A stretch of 64,000 bases of DNA from Nilaparvata lugens (taxonomy: Eukaryota > Arthropoda > Insecta > Hemiptera > Delphacidae), in assembly GCF_014356525.2 (NCBI RefSeq), contig NC_052506.1, positions 17,501,361 through 17,565,360 of the forward strand, given 5' to 3'. Each line of letters starts with the position of its first letter. The stretch's first letter is position 1. The notes below the pieces were generated by a model, which made no database searches, had not been told where the DNA came from, and saw only the letters and a program-made list of their open reading frames with translations. Shown piece after piece: positions 11,724 to 22,066 of this stretch. The position numbers and the translations under genes are program-made.

Positions 11724-11945
11724 TCAGGTCTACCTTGTATGATGTGACTACCTTCTTATTCAATATTTCTGGTTTCGAGAAAAGCATTTGCCCGTCATAT
11801 CAAACGTAAGTACTATTTGAGGTGACTTTAAAATGCTTCTCTTATAATTATTATCAACTGTTACTACTAACTGTCAAGCCAATTGTAACAGTATTAACTA
11901 TTAATTTATGGCCTATCAAGCAGTATACTAAAACTAATCAAATGA
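11724..11945 (+). repeat. Duplicated exon-like cassette, copy 2
   Basis: This is the second copy of the cassette. The acceptor TTTTTTCAG ends at 11727, a 78-nt segment spans 11728-11805, and then C|GTAAGT. One frame reads ...YDVTTFLFNISGFEKSICP. Relative to copy 1 it carries small insertions totalling about 7 nt near the start of the segment, but the peptide from DVT onward stays alignable. Splice sites are preserved in both copies. Confidence 0.5.
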
Positions 11946-11976
11946 ATGAATATTATTTGCCAAAAACAAAATACAA

Positions 11977-12150
11977 AAAAAGCTTTACAAAAAATAAATA
12001 TAAGTATATGCTACTACACTTAATCTAAGATACATACATAAAAATTAATTAACATCTGATGTCAATTTATTTAATTAGAAATAACGAAATTATTCATGAT
12101 ATTATAAATAATATTTATTAAATGAAGATTCAATTTATGCTCACATGCAA
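11977..12150. repeat. Segment duplicated at 17352-17826
   Basis: AAAGCTTTACAAAAAATAAA and the next 110 bp are essentially identical to 17352-17466. The continuation (TTCATGATATTATAAATAA to CTCACATGCA) is found at 17768-17826, so the second copy is split by about 300 bp. Confidence 0.8.
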
Positions 12151-12157
12151 ACGTAGT

Positions 12158-12565
12158 AAGGAGGTAAGCAAAAGTCCCCACCCCTACCCACTGTGCTAAG
12201 GGGGTGTGAGTGGTTCAAATGTACCATTTTTTGGTTTCTCGCATATAAACGAAAACTATGTATCTTACGTACATAATTGTTATTTACAAAATTGAAACTT
12301 ACATAATTTCCTACAATATTCATCTCACAACTTTTTTTATACGGTATCTTCTCTAGTTTTCGAGATATCCGCTCTTGAAGGTGTAAAATGTTTTGAATAT
12401 TGTAGGAAATTATGTAAGCTTCAATTTTGTAAATAACAATTATGTACGTAAGATACATAGTTTTCGATTTATATGCGAGAAATCAAAAAAATGTATCTTT
12501 GAACCACCCATACCACCTTAGCACAGGGGGTTGGAGTGGGGACTTTTGATATGTTTACCTCCTTA
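12158..12565. mobile_element. Foldback/MITE with long arms (about 185 bp)
   Basis: AAGGAGGTAARC...AAAAGTCCCCAC at the left end is mirrored by GTGGGGACTTTTGATATG...ACCTCCTT at the right. The arms continue inward through TATGTATCTTACGTACATAA and GAAATTATGTAAG almost perfectly, leaving a short spacer near 12345-12385. The whole element can form one long hairpin and has no protein-coding content. Confidence 0.8.
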
Positions 12566-12591
12566 ATACCCTAAACAGAACTGCGGGGTCA

Positions 12592-12920
12592 AATCGAATC
12601 AAATCAAATAGTTCTTTATTTATCATTGCATTTTTACAATATAAATAGTGTCATAAAATAATAAAATAGTTAACAATAATTCACAATAATCAGTTGAGAA
12701 AGTTTTGTGTAGAATGAGGACTAATCGAAATTGAATATCTTTTCAATTCATTTTTGAAAATCGCACCATCCTTCTCTCTGATATTAATTGGTAGCTGGTT
12801 GAAGAACTTACCGGTAGCTCCCATGTAGGAAGGACGTTTCTCAAAGAATTGTCTTCTATGTTGTTGAAGTGCATACGTTCTTCTTGAGCGTGTATTATAT
12901 TGATGATTGACATATCCTTA
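12592..12920 (-). pseudogene. LINE 3'-end fragment (RT C-terminal tail)
   Basis: Translated on the minus strand, this gives the typical C-terminal tail of a non-LTR retrotransposon ORF2, with words such as RRQFFEKRPSYMGATGKFFN followed by QLPINIREKDGAIFKNELKR and a stop. The 3' terminus on the minus strand ends in TTGATTTGATTTGATTCGAT, a short tandem tail like those of other LINEs here. The element is severely 5'-truncated, which is the usual result of incomplete target-primed reverse transcription. Confidence 0.75.
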
Positions 12921-12956
12921 ATTTTTAAATTTTAGAGTCAGAATGCATTCTGATGC

Positions 12957-13174
12957 TTTCAGGGGGTGAAATTTCCATTGCTGAAACAAGTGTCAACTCA
13001 GCGGTTCCACACCTTCAGCAGAGGGGATGATAAAGATGCGCACTTTCGGTATGTTCACTCACTAACTGGTCCAAATTAATAAGCTGCAAAATCCAAAATT
13101 GTTCCACAGACACTTCAAATGACATTTTCAAACGATCAATTTTGCAGCAATGAAAATTTCACCCCCTACATTAA
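12957..13174. mobile_element. MITE with about 24-bp TIRs
   Basis: CAGGGGGTGAAATTTCCATT at the left faces AATGAAAATTTCACCCCCTA at the right. The interior of about 170 bp is non-coding. Confidence 0.7.
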
Positions 13175-13200
13175 AGCTGCTAAGACAATGAAAGAAAAAG

Positions 13201-13500
13201 TTGGAATAGTGAAATAATACATTATTTCAAAGAGAATTCAATGCTCTACAAACCTGCAATAAGCATCAGTTTTTACGATGCATTGTTGGAGAGTTATAAG
13301 CCCTTGTATAATTCGTGATATACTGCTCTTGGAATACAATTTTGATACAATTGGAATAGTGAAATAATACATCATTTCAAAGAGAATTCAATGCTCTACA
13401 AACCTGCGATAAGCATCAGTTTTTACGACGCATTGTTGGAGAGCTATAAGCCCTTGTATAAGTCGTGATATACTGCTCTTGGAATACAATTTTGATACAA
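13201..13500. repeat. Tandem duplication, 2 x 150 bp
   Basis: TTGGAATAGTGAAATAATAC begins at 13201 and again at 13351. The two 150-bp units differ at only a handful of positions (for example CATTATTTC versus CATCATTTC). It is a recent tandem duplication. Confidence 0.95.
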
Positions 13501-14305
13501 TTAATGGCACAAACGTTGGTGGCTGCCGAGATAGAAGAAAATCATATTAAATTTCTGGTACTGATATCAATTTATTTTTTCAGATCAAGTTACTGAGGAC
13601 AGTGGATAGAATTGATATGGTGTTTTGTTACAATGCTATGGAGGGTAATGGTGGATGAGTGAGGGATGACACTAGCAGGACAATAGGAATCGCGTTTGAG
13701 AGAACTGAAATGCATTTCAAGTGAGTATTTTTCATCTTGGTCAAGTATTCAAGTGTATGAAACTACTGTCTGTAAGTATTACGAAGGTATTTAAAGTATA
13801 TAAAGTATTACAGGAATTACGAAGTAAGCAAATACAGTTGTAGCAAATAATATTATATGTTTGCTAAGTAAAATTAATTTAAATTCATTCATATCTGTGT
13901 TATTGATTAATATATTATCCTATTCCATTCTAGCATCTCTGTGAATTTAATATTCACAAGTCATATATTTTGATTTGTGTAAAGAATACCTTGACAAAAA
14001 TGGAAATACATTTAGAAAGCTTGAAAAAATATATTGAAAAATTATACTTTCAAAATGTGTTCTGAATTTTCTAAACAAAAGTTTAAAAGTTAATCATACT
14101 CCGATTTTTTTTATTTCACATAACTCTATGATGAGAAAGACATTTATTTATTGCAAATATCGGGGACCGAGCTTCGCTATGGAGTACAAAGGCATAAAAA
14201 ATTTATTACGAAAGAAGAAATTATAATAGCATTCATACAGAAATGTTCTATCTAATCACAGTAAGTTGAGATTTATTCCCAGAGGAATGCAAAAATTTCC
14301 CTCAC
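13501..14305. other. AT-rich stretch with one possible non-coding exon
   Basis: A pyrimidine-rich acceptor (ATTTATTTTTTCAG) ends near 13583 and a donor-like AAG|TGAGTATTT lies near 13721, but the segment between them has stops in the frames checked. No protein or RNA gene could be supported. Confidence 0.25.
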
Positions 14306-14450
14306 AAAGGCCCAGTTGCACAAAAGCCGGTTAAATTTTAATCCTGATTAACTCCACGTGAACCAAATCAGAGAAGACCATTTAAAAAAGATGGATATAC
14401 TGGAATTAATCAGGATTGAAAATAACCCGGCTTTTTTGCAACCGGCACTA
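14306..14450. mobile_element. MITE family D (GGCCCAGTTGCACAA termini)
   Basis: The left end AGGCCCAGTTGCACAAAAGC and the right end GCTTTTTTGCAACCGGC are inverted repeats that extend inward through CCGGTTAAATTTTAATCC. The interior word AACCAAATCAGAGAAG is shared with the copy at 21425-21562. TGCACAA-type termini are common in insect MITEs. Confidence 0.7.
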
Positions 14451-16171
14451 AGCACCTGATTGAATGATTACAAAAGCTCAACAGATGAGGCATAATTTTG
14501 ACACAGTCCCACACACATGAACTCGTTCACTCACTTCCATCACCAACAGACGACGAAATAATTATTATCACCTGTTTTTTCAAGGATGAATAATAATTAT
14601 CCTTTTAATGTCATTCAGCGAGTTTTCCCAGGATGAGACCTAGTGCAATTGAATCTTTATATTATAAACCTACTATGTTCTGAATTTCGTGAGAATCGTT
14701 TAAGCCGTTTTCGAGATCCGGTAAAATACAATCATGTTGTGACATCTTAAAATTATTGAGACCATGAAATGAAATGAATCTAAGTAATAGAAGATATTAT
14801 TATTATTATCAAAAACTATCATTGAAATAATTGATCCAAATCTGGTTCAAGGAACAGATCTAAGTGGAAATATTAAGTGGGGTCAGATCGAGATTATACG
14901 TTCTCTGTCCTTACCTGCTAATATCTCAGCTTCTTCTATCTGTGCCCTTCATCGACTTAGGAATAAAAGTTCCTACTACAGAGCAGAAACAGTTACAGCG
15001 TAAAGAATCATACAATAGAGCCTGAAACTTGGAAATATTCTGTCCGCGAAGTATCTTCCGAACGGCATTTGGTATATCAAACTTAGCCTAGACCGTCGGA
15101 ATTTATTAGTGGCGCAATCCCGCAAATTATATGCACCAAGTTCCTTGCTCGACCTGTTTGATTTTGTGCACTGTCCACAATACAGGTAATAATTTAAGGT
15201 CTCTGAATCTGGTGTCTAGCAATTGCTACACTACGACGCATACTTGCAAAGAGTATTATTCTCATAGAGATAGTCATTGAACAGATCAAGGGGTGTGCAG
15301 GAGTTTGTGCCTCCCGCGATTTGGACTATTAAATTAAATCTTATATTGAATCTCTCAGTCTGGTGCTCTGTAGAATTCATCCACATACTCATAAATTTGA
15401 GATTACAACACCGAGGATTCAGTGAAAGATTTTATACCTGTGTGTCGTCTCCGTCTGGGGCATTATTCAAGTCAAAAAACAAGGAACCCCCCAAGGAGCG
15501 TTACAATATAAACAGAAGTTGCTCGTTTAATAGTATAGGATAAGACATTTTACAATGCATGCTTAACATCAAATAATAAATGTTGAAAGTTGAGGAATAC
15601 AAGCAGTTTCACTGAGCAATAAAATAAATAAACAATTGCAATTATATATTATTTTATTACAACACAAATCAGCTGGAATCCTATTATACTAGTAGTTCTG
15701 TGAACAGTAGACCTCACGTAGTATTCTCATCCACAAGTACCTGATTGAAACTATAGACCTTAATTACATCAATAGACTGGCTTCTCCATACATCTGTGTA
15801 ATCACTTGTCATCTGATTTATGATGAATAATTATATAGTCTGATTTTTAATCTAATATTGGCGTATGAAGGAGGCTCCTTTTTCCTTTTATATTATCCTT
15901 GAAATACAAAATTTCAAAAAACCTTGTATATATATCGACGCGCAATTAAATTAAGGAACATACCTGTCAAATTCAATGAAAATCTATTACCGCGTTTCGC
16001 CTCAAATGCGCAACATTTAAACATTGAGAGAAATGCCAAACCGTCGACTTGAATCTTAGACCTCACTTCGCTTATTACCCAACAACAATGGGAATGCATA
16101 GAAAAATAAGTACTGAATGTTGGGTTGTAGAGGATTCAATTCTCTTCAGTTTGATGTATAATTTCAACATT
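14451..16171. other. Intergenic stretch without a recognised gene
   Basis: No conserved domain was seen. The segment 16005-16075 (GAGAGAAATGCCAAACCGTC, then CTTGAATCTTAGACCTCACT) is a diverged copy of 21590-21650, so this is partly dispersed repeat. The open frames at 15277 and 15914 lack splice context or motifs. Confidence 0.35.
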
Positions 16172-16635
16172 TTATAATAGAATGTGGTTCCTTTTCCAAT
16201 TGAAAAAGCTACTTTCTGACACTTCAAAACGTTTGTCCGCCATCTTGAATAGTTTGTAACATTCTAACAATAGACTGCAACATTCTATGCATCCTGCCCA
16301 GTGCCCACATGGTACTGCCATTCTGGTTGCCGTGTTTGTTAAGCAATAACTGCATTGCGGGTAAGGAGCTATGTGTTCGGAAGTAGCCTCCCTGTCCTCC
16401 TCCAAATCCCTCTCCAACTCCCGCAATTGCCGCTCAACAAAATCTTGCGGTGGACAAGAATGAATGGAATTTATATCCAGGCGAATCTTCTCCAGCCTAT
16501 AATTTTCCAGATTTGGGCCTGCATATAGTTCTGGAAATTAGAAAAAATATCATTTTTCATTTAGTTTATATCCTATCAAATCGAAAAAGATTAAGGTACA
16601 CCAATTTCTACACGTTTCAAGGTCCCCTGAGTATT

Positions 16636-16670
16636 GGTTTGTGTATGTGTGAGTGTGTGTATGTTTGTAA
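16636..16670. repeat. Short GT-rich (TGTG) microsatellite
   Basis: GTGTATGTGTGAGTGTGTGT runs for about 35 bp inside the presumed intron of the RING-like gene. Confidence 0.6.
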
Positions 16671-17351
16671 GAGGGGTCATACGGGGTGAATTGTTATGAA
16701 GCACAACACGAAGCGGGGAGCGGCCGCTTCATACCTCAGTGTGCACACGTAAACACGTATTGTAAACACGTTCACATCAAATCAGAATCAGCTGACTTGA
16801 AGGCTATTTTACAGCCCTAGGGCCGTAAAAATTTTACCGGCCTGGTCAGAAAACAATCACTTTCGGCCTCCATATGACGCACGAAAACCAGCTCATTACA
16901 TCCAAGTGGGGCGAAAAATTATTTTTTAATTTTAGTGAAAACACTAAAGGTGTTTTCAATAATTTCCGATAGTTGATTGAAGCAGTTGAAGAATGTATAA
17001 AACAATAACTGAACTTGTGAGAGGTAGAATCGTGTACATTTCAAGTCTGATTGAAAGCTTTCAATTTGAAATAATTCTCTATTCAGTAGTGATAGTTGTG
17101 ATTCAAGTTATGCCGGTATAAAGGTAAAGAGGAAAATATACCTCTTGATGATCTAATTATACGTTTCCATGAATTACACTCAGTATTCTAGTGCCTGCTT
17201 CATTATACTTTTATGATGATATAAAGATTAAGAAAATATGAAAGCATTCATTTTACCTTCGACTGCAATGTTCTCAACCAGCTGCTGTGGAGGAGAGGCT
17301 GGCTGCTGCAACGCCACATTGACGTCTGGAACATTGGATTACCAATTTACA

Positions 17352-17826
17352 AAAAAGCTTTACAAAAAATAAATATAAGTATATGCTACTACACTTAATC
17401 TAAGATACATACATAAAAATTAATTAACATCTGATGTCAATTTATTTAATTAGAAATAACGAAATTATATCCTTTCTACTTTCCTTGCCCTATTACCATA
17501 TTAACATTCTCACCTACAATTGAAAATAAGCTCGAAATTCGAGAAAATGCGATTATCTAATTGCAAACTGTTGGCAACTGTTGATTCTATTAAATCGTTC
17601 ACTATGAAGAGATAGCAGACCTCGTATGTCTCCAGCGTTATTGTCCTGTCACCAGCTGGCTCAGATCTTTGTTTATAAGTAGACTTGAGGTGCGCGTGCA
17701 CACTAGCGTCAGGTGATCAATTTTCAAAACGGCAAGGAAAGTTGTGTGAGTGCGCCACACCAGATTTTTCATGATATTATAAATAACAGTTATCAAATGA
17801 AGATTCAATTCATGCTCACATGCATG
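17352..17826. repeat. Split copy of 11977-12150
   Basis: The segments 17352-17466 and 17768-17826 together reproduce 11977-12150, with about 300 bp of unrelated sequence between them. The inserted part is less AT-rich and has an AG|GTGAGA donor-like site on the minus strand near 17516. No clear TIRs bound the insert, so it may be the ancestral state or a secondary insertion. Confidence 0.7.
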
Positions 17827-18429
17827 AGTACAGTGGGTGAGGCAAAAACACCGGCAGAAGGAAGATTCCGTGTGCGCCAGTGCGAGTCGTAAAATCAGCT
17901 TAATCATAGTAATATATAAACTTGAATTTAGCGTAGTTGAAACTGTAATTGAAAGCATTGTTTTACCTTGAACCGGCCGCTGTTGCCTTGCATAGGGCTG
18001 CTGGCGTCTTCGTTGCCGTCTGGCATAGGCTGCCGCTAATCGCCGTCTAGGGGGGGCAACCTCCATCGCCACCTCTTCTGCGGATACCGGCAACATCAAA
18101 TCGATGTCAACAGCTATGTCGTCCACATGCTCTTGGCGTCTATTCAAAACTATAATATTATCTGCACAGTGGCCCACTTTCATGAGAAACTGAATGACCG
18201 TGATTCGGCCAGCTGTGAGACGTGACATGGCCGATCTAATGTCCTCTGTGACATTGTCGCTATGTCTCCTTCTCCTAATTTCTTGAGGATCCTCAGCTCG
18301 GTTGATCCTCTGAAGATTGCAGAAGGCCGTATGCTCTACTGTATATGCGGATATGCGGTAGAGGGCACTGGCGGCTGGTCATCCACAGCAAATACCAGAT
18401 CAGCCATTCCTGAAACAAACATTTTTCAT

Positions 18430-20040
18430 ATTTACTTTTCCCTATAATAGGGTTGATCAATTTTTCTACTCACATTCTCATTAAAAATGAAAATCATGTT
18501 CGCTAACTTGATCTTCAACAATATGGAAATAGAATTAATCAACAAAATATTACATCTCAATTATAGAAATTATATAATCTTATTTAATAAATATATCATA
18601 ATTGAAATATTTTTTTACAAATAAAATATGCTTTATTTTTAACAAGAATGAACTGTTCTCCTATCCTTCTCCACTGGCATTATAACGTGAATAGAAATTT
18701 AAAAAAAAATAATTTTTTCCAACTTTATGCTTCGACCTATTACGTCATTCCTATAGGCCTATTACATCATTCTAAGTGAATCACTTGAAAATTACATAAG
18801 TCGAAACATGAAGAGAACATTTTTTTTCTTTATTGTCAATACTATAGCTATCTAGTCTAGAGACTAATGAGCTAATTTTTTCTATCCTAACATACTACTT
18901 TAAAATGTTAACAGCGAATATCTCATTAGATATTCTTACTGATATTGATTGTTTAATTAATATGTACACTTATGACTGTACTATAAAAGCTAGATTCACT
19001 CAATCACTGCTCTGCTCTTTCACTGGACACTAATTGAACAAGCACTACACTAGCTCATACGGTTTCCTCCTTTTGAGCCTCCGCACCAACCCTCCATTGT
19101 CTAGCAGCTGGATCGCCTCAACGTTGTCGTGTTGGTGCAGTCGCACCATGAAGAGAACATAAATTTGAAAAAGGGTAATGTGATTTTTAATTTTTCATAA
19201 AAATACAAGTGGCCTTCAAAAAAGAAACGTAGTAATCTCGTGTAGCAGTAAATATCAATGAAAACTTGAAAGTGAACTATTGATTTATAAGTCATAGAAT
19301 CCACAGTTGAATTTTGAACAGAATATCGTCCAGTAAACCTTTTTACTAGACCAACATTGATATCATCCTTTCAATTTAAATTTCCGAACAAATCTTTATA
19401 TTAAGCAGTCCAATTTATGATACGCAACTACACTTCAAAAGACAGTACAAACTGCACGAGTTGCAGAATAGGAATTCAATATTTTGCATTTGACTAAGTA
19501 TTTACAAATGCATTATGAAAATTATAAAAGTAGACACTTTGTTTAATTTTAAAATTTATTCCAGCTTTCAGCTTTATGTATTTAATGTAATGAGCCTAAT
19601 ATAAATTTCTTACATACTGGAACACACCGAATTGTTTTCCATTCTAGAATAGCAATAATATAACTTGAGCTAGAAAATTATTCAAAATGTTAATATCTCA
19701 CCTGATACAGTTTTGATAATAATTGTTTTATCAAAGTGAATAAGTTGACAACAATTAATCAGATGCTGATAAAGAAAATAATCAGATGAAAATTTCTGAA
19801 ATCACCATGCAGCTTTTCAGACACCGGAAGAGACGCAGGATTTTCGGTAGGTTAAGTAAATAATCATCTGATTGAACTTTATTAAAAACATGGATTTAAG
19901 TTTTATAAATATTTGAATTTCCGGTGACTTAGGCTACTTCCTCGAATATATTTCATCGTAATGCACATGCGCTGTCACTTTAGCGCTCCAGGTGCTTGTT
20001 TTGTCAACTACAATGACAAAGTTCCTCATTCTAAATCCTA
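18430..20040. other. AT-rich intergenic stretch
   Basis: The segment 18653-18700 is a diverged right end of MITE family A (TCCACTGGCATTATAACGTG). A TATA-like TATAAAAG is at 18982-18989. On the minus strand, 19148-19045 contains a short frame with NVEAIQLLDNGG and VRRLKRRKPYELV that could be a lone exon, but it has no supporting context. Nothing else is recognisable. Confidence 0.3.
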
Positions 20041-20042
20041 TT

Positions 20043-20421
20043 CTATAGTGTGGTCCACGTTATATTGGCAGTGTTTGATTGGCAGTGGTATTGATATCCT
20101 TGTTTATCATTCAACAAAGCGGATAGCGCTATCTCTCTCTCGCTTTGCGCTGTTGTCAGATCGGCTTTTAACAATGTAGAACTAATAAATAAGTAACAAA
20201 ACATTCCATCTTAATTATGAAAATTCATTAGGAAATATTGAAAAATATAATTTTTTGCTTGATAAAATATGATTGATTATTTTAAACGAAAATAAACAAT
20301 TGATATAACATTAATAAACCTGTATCAGCTCCGTCAAGAAGGCCTTGACAAGACAGTGAGGATCGGCAACGTTGTTCTCCTATCTTTTTCCACTGCCATT
20401 ATAACGTGGACATCACTATAA
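20043..20421. mobile_element. MITE family A, copy 2 (long subtype)
   Basis: The left end CTATAGTGTGGTCCACGTTA and the right end TATAACGTGGACATCACTAT form TIRs. The interior includes TAGCGCTATCTCTCTCTCGC and TTGACAAGACAGTGAGGATC, shared with the copy at 35493-35853. Confidence 0.85.
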
Positions 20422-20585
20422 CAAAAAATTGCTGTATGTTTGTATGTCGGGAGGATCTCGAAAACGGCTCTAACGATTTTGATAAAATTTGGAATATATA
20501 TTCCAGATGTATAGATACAATCTATTTCAATAAGCTGATCACGTGTAACGGACCTGTATGTGATGAGGGTGTCTGACGAATAAGA

Positions 20586-20912
20586 AACAACAATGAATTA
20601 GCTGCACTTTATAAAGAGCCGCCCCTGTCTGTATTAAATGTCAGACTGAACCGCTTAAGATGGGCAGGGCATGTGGAGCGGATGCCAGACACTCGGTCTC
20701 CCAGAAAAATATATATGGGGCAACCGTGAGGCAGAAGACCGGTGGGAATGCCAAGACTGAGATGGGTGGATGGGATCTCAAAGGATGCTGCAGAACTTCT
20801 TCGCATCAGGAATTGGAGAATGAAGGCAAGAGATCGTGATGGATGGAGGCGCAGTATTGAGGAGGCCAGGGCTCGATTTTGGCTGTAGCACCATCAAAGA
20901 GGAAGAAGATCA
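20586..20912 (+). pseudogene. LINE ORF2 C-terminal fragment (RTE-like tail)
   Basis: The translation contains LNRLRWAGHVERMPDTRSPR, then a premature stop, then PRLRWVDGISKDA and RDRDGWRRSIEEARAR. This RLRWAGHVxRM / DRDxWR pattern is the well-known C-terminal region of insect LINE reverse transcriptases. Only about 100 codons remain, so the copy is 5'-truncated and dead. It ends in AGAGGAAGAAGATC, next to a GAA-rich microsatellite that may have grown from its tail. Confidence 0.75.
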
Positions 20913-20935
20913 CGTGTAAAACGTGACAATATTCT

Positions 20936-21078
20936 CAACGTGGAAGGAGAAGAAGGAAAGGAGGAGGAGAAGAAGAAAAGGGAGAAAAAGGGGAAGGAGA
21001 AGAAGAAGAAGACGGATAATAGAGAGAAATAGAAGAAGGATAATAAAGAGAAAGAGGAGAAGGAGGAGAAGAAACCTC
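20936..21078. repeat. (GAA/GGA)n purine-rich microsatellite
   Basis: This is imperfect GAAGGAGAAGAAG-type sequence over about 140 bp. It produces spurious Lys/Arg-rich (+) and Leu-rich (-) frames. Confidence 0.9.
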
Positions 21079-21297
21079 ATTACATTCATCTCCATAATCT
21101 ATTCCTACATTCTCTATCCATTCGCAATTGTGAAAATGAATGTAATGAGGGAATAGGAGCTCTTATGTTCAGCTTAATATTGGAGTACAGAGAAAGTTCC
21201 TCCTACTCTCATAATATTATTATCCTGAAGAAAACACAAATTGAGTCAGCTGTATTTCGTCTATTTTTGCAAATTGGTTTTCAATGCCTAAGGGCAT

Positions 21298-21424
21298 TAA
21301 GGACCGGTTTCCGAGCTCGGGATTTAGTTAAGTTCTATACTTTAAACAGCTGGAGTTGAAAATTTGTTTTCCAAAATGGGCATGGTTGTAGTCCACATTC
21401 AAATGAAATTTCGAAAAACTAGAA
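21298..21424. repeat. MITE family C, half copy
   Basis: GGACCGGTTTCCGAGCTCGG, then AAACAGCTGGAGT, matches the left arm of the complete element at 33305-33679. The right arm is missing, because a family D MITE begins directly after it. Confidence 0.65.
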
Positions 21425-21562
21425 AGCTGGTCAAGTTTTAATTGTGATAAATTCCACGAGAACCAATCAGAGAAGCCATCTTATCAAAAAGGTCTTCTCT
21501 GATTGGTTCTTGTGAAATTAATCACGGTTAAAATTTAACCGAATTTTGTGCAACCAGGCTGT
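21425..21562. mobile_element. MITE family D, copy 2
   Basis: Inverted arms: GTCAAGTTTTAATTGTGATA / TTAACCGAATTTTGTGCAAC, with AACCAATCAGAGAAG mirrored by CTTCTCTGATTGGTT around a short spacer. It shares interior words with 14306-14450. Confidence 0.6.
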
Positions 21563-21674
21563 AAATACAGTGTTTCGCTGTAAATGCGGAACACACATCA
21601 AGAGAAATGCAAAACCGTCAACATGAATCTTGGACCTCACTTCGATCGGTCAATGAATAATATTTTATAGTATC

Positions 21675-21710
21675 ACTAGCTGTACCCTGCCACGCTTCGC
21701 AGTGGCACAT
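21675..21710 (-). mobile_element. Helitron 3' terminus
   Basis: Read on the minus strand, the sequence has a hairpin with stem GCCAC/GTGGC around TGCGAAGC and then ends GGGTACAGCTAGT at 21675. A hairpin followed by CTRRT is the Helitron 3' signature. It lies on the same strand as, and downstream of, the helicase fragment at 23127-23669, so the two may be remains of one element. Confidence 0.55.
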
Positions 21711-22066
21711 TGTGATTGAATGTTTATTTTTTTTTTCTGTGGCCCCCACTATATATAAAATATGTGTTGGGAAACCACAAATATTATGCTTGTTAAATAA
21801 ATTATGAACATCTGTGTTATGTGAGCTGTTAAATCTGGTTTATTGTGCAATTACAAAACTAAAAGGAAAAATAATGTTTATGTGAGAAATAAAATGAAAA
21901 AAAGCAAAATTTTTAGAAAAAAGAAATTAAAATGAGTAAATGAATACCTATATATAAAATAGAAAATTATTGATGGAAAATAATTAGATTCTAAAAGAAA
22001 AAAATATTTGAGAATAGTCTCTTAAAAAGGATTGATAAAAAAATGAATTAATAATATTCATAATAT

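Larger units (their letters stand above)
16172..18407 (-). pseudogene. RING-like multi-exon gene or pseudogene (unidentified)
   Basis: Three minus-strand exons join with matching phase-1 introns. Exon 1 ends at 17967 (CAAG|GTAAAAC). Exon 2 is 17325-17257 (69 nt, after TGTTCCAG, donor GAAG|GTAAAA). Exon 3 starts at 16530 (after CTAATTTCCAG) and stops at 16172. Exon 1 includes GRITVIQFLMKVGHCADN and a basic RRLAAAYARRQRRRQQPYAR tract, exon 2 is Gln/Pro-rich, and exon 3 has an acidic helix (RELERDLEEDREA) followed by CSYCLTNTATRMAVPCGHWA and GCIECC. The pattern C-x2-C, then CGH, then C-x2-C is the first half of a RING finger of the kind found at IAP C-termini. The final C-x2-C pair is not seen, so the zinc fold looks incomplete. 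An ATG after a good acceptor at 18407 starts MADLVFAVDDQPPVPSTAYP, but this frame hits a stop and is out of phase with exon 1, which implies an indel or an error. The role is unknown. E3 ligase activity would be a guess. Confidence 0.4.

Noticed and set aside
17510..17701. Possible additional exon of the RING-like gene
   Set aside because: Its donor would leave in phase 2, which does not match the phase-1 start of the exon at 17325, and no good acceptor was found.
18982..18989. TATAAAAG as a core promoter
   Set aside because: No gene follows on the plus strand, and TATA words are frequent in such AT-rich DNA.
20910..21156. Leu-rich and Lys/Arg-rich frames near 21 kb
   Set aside because: They are produced by the GAA-rich microsatellite.
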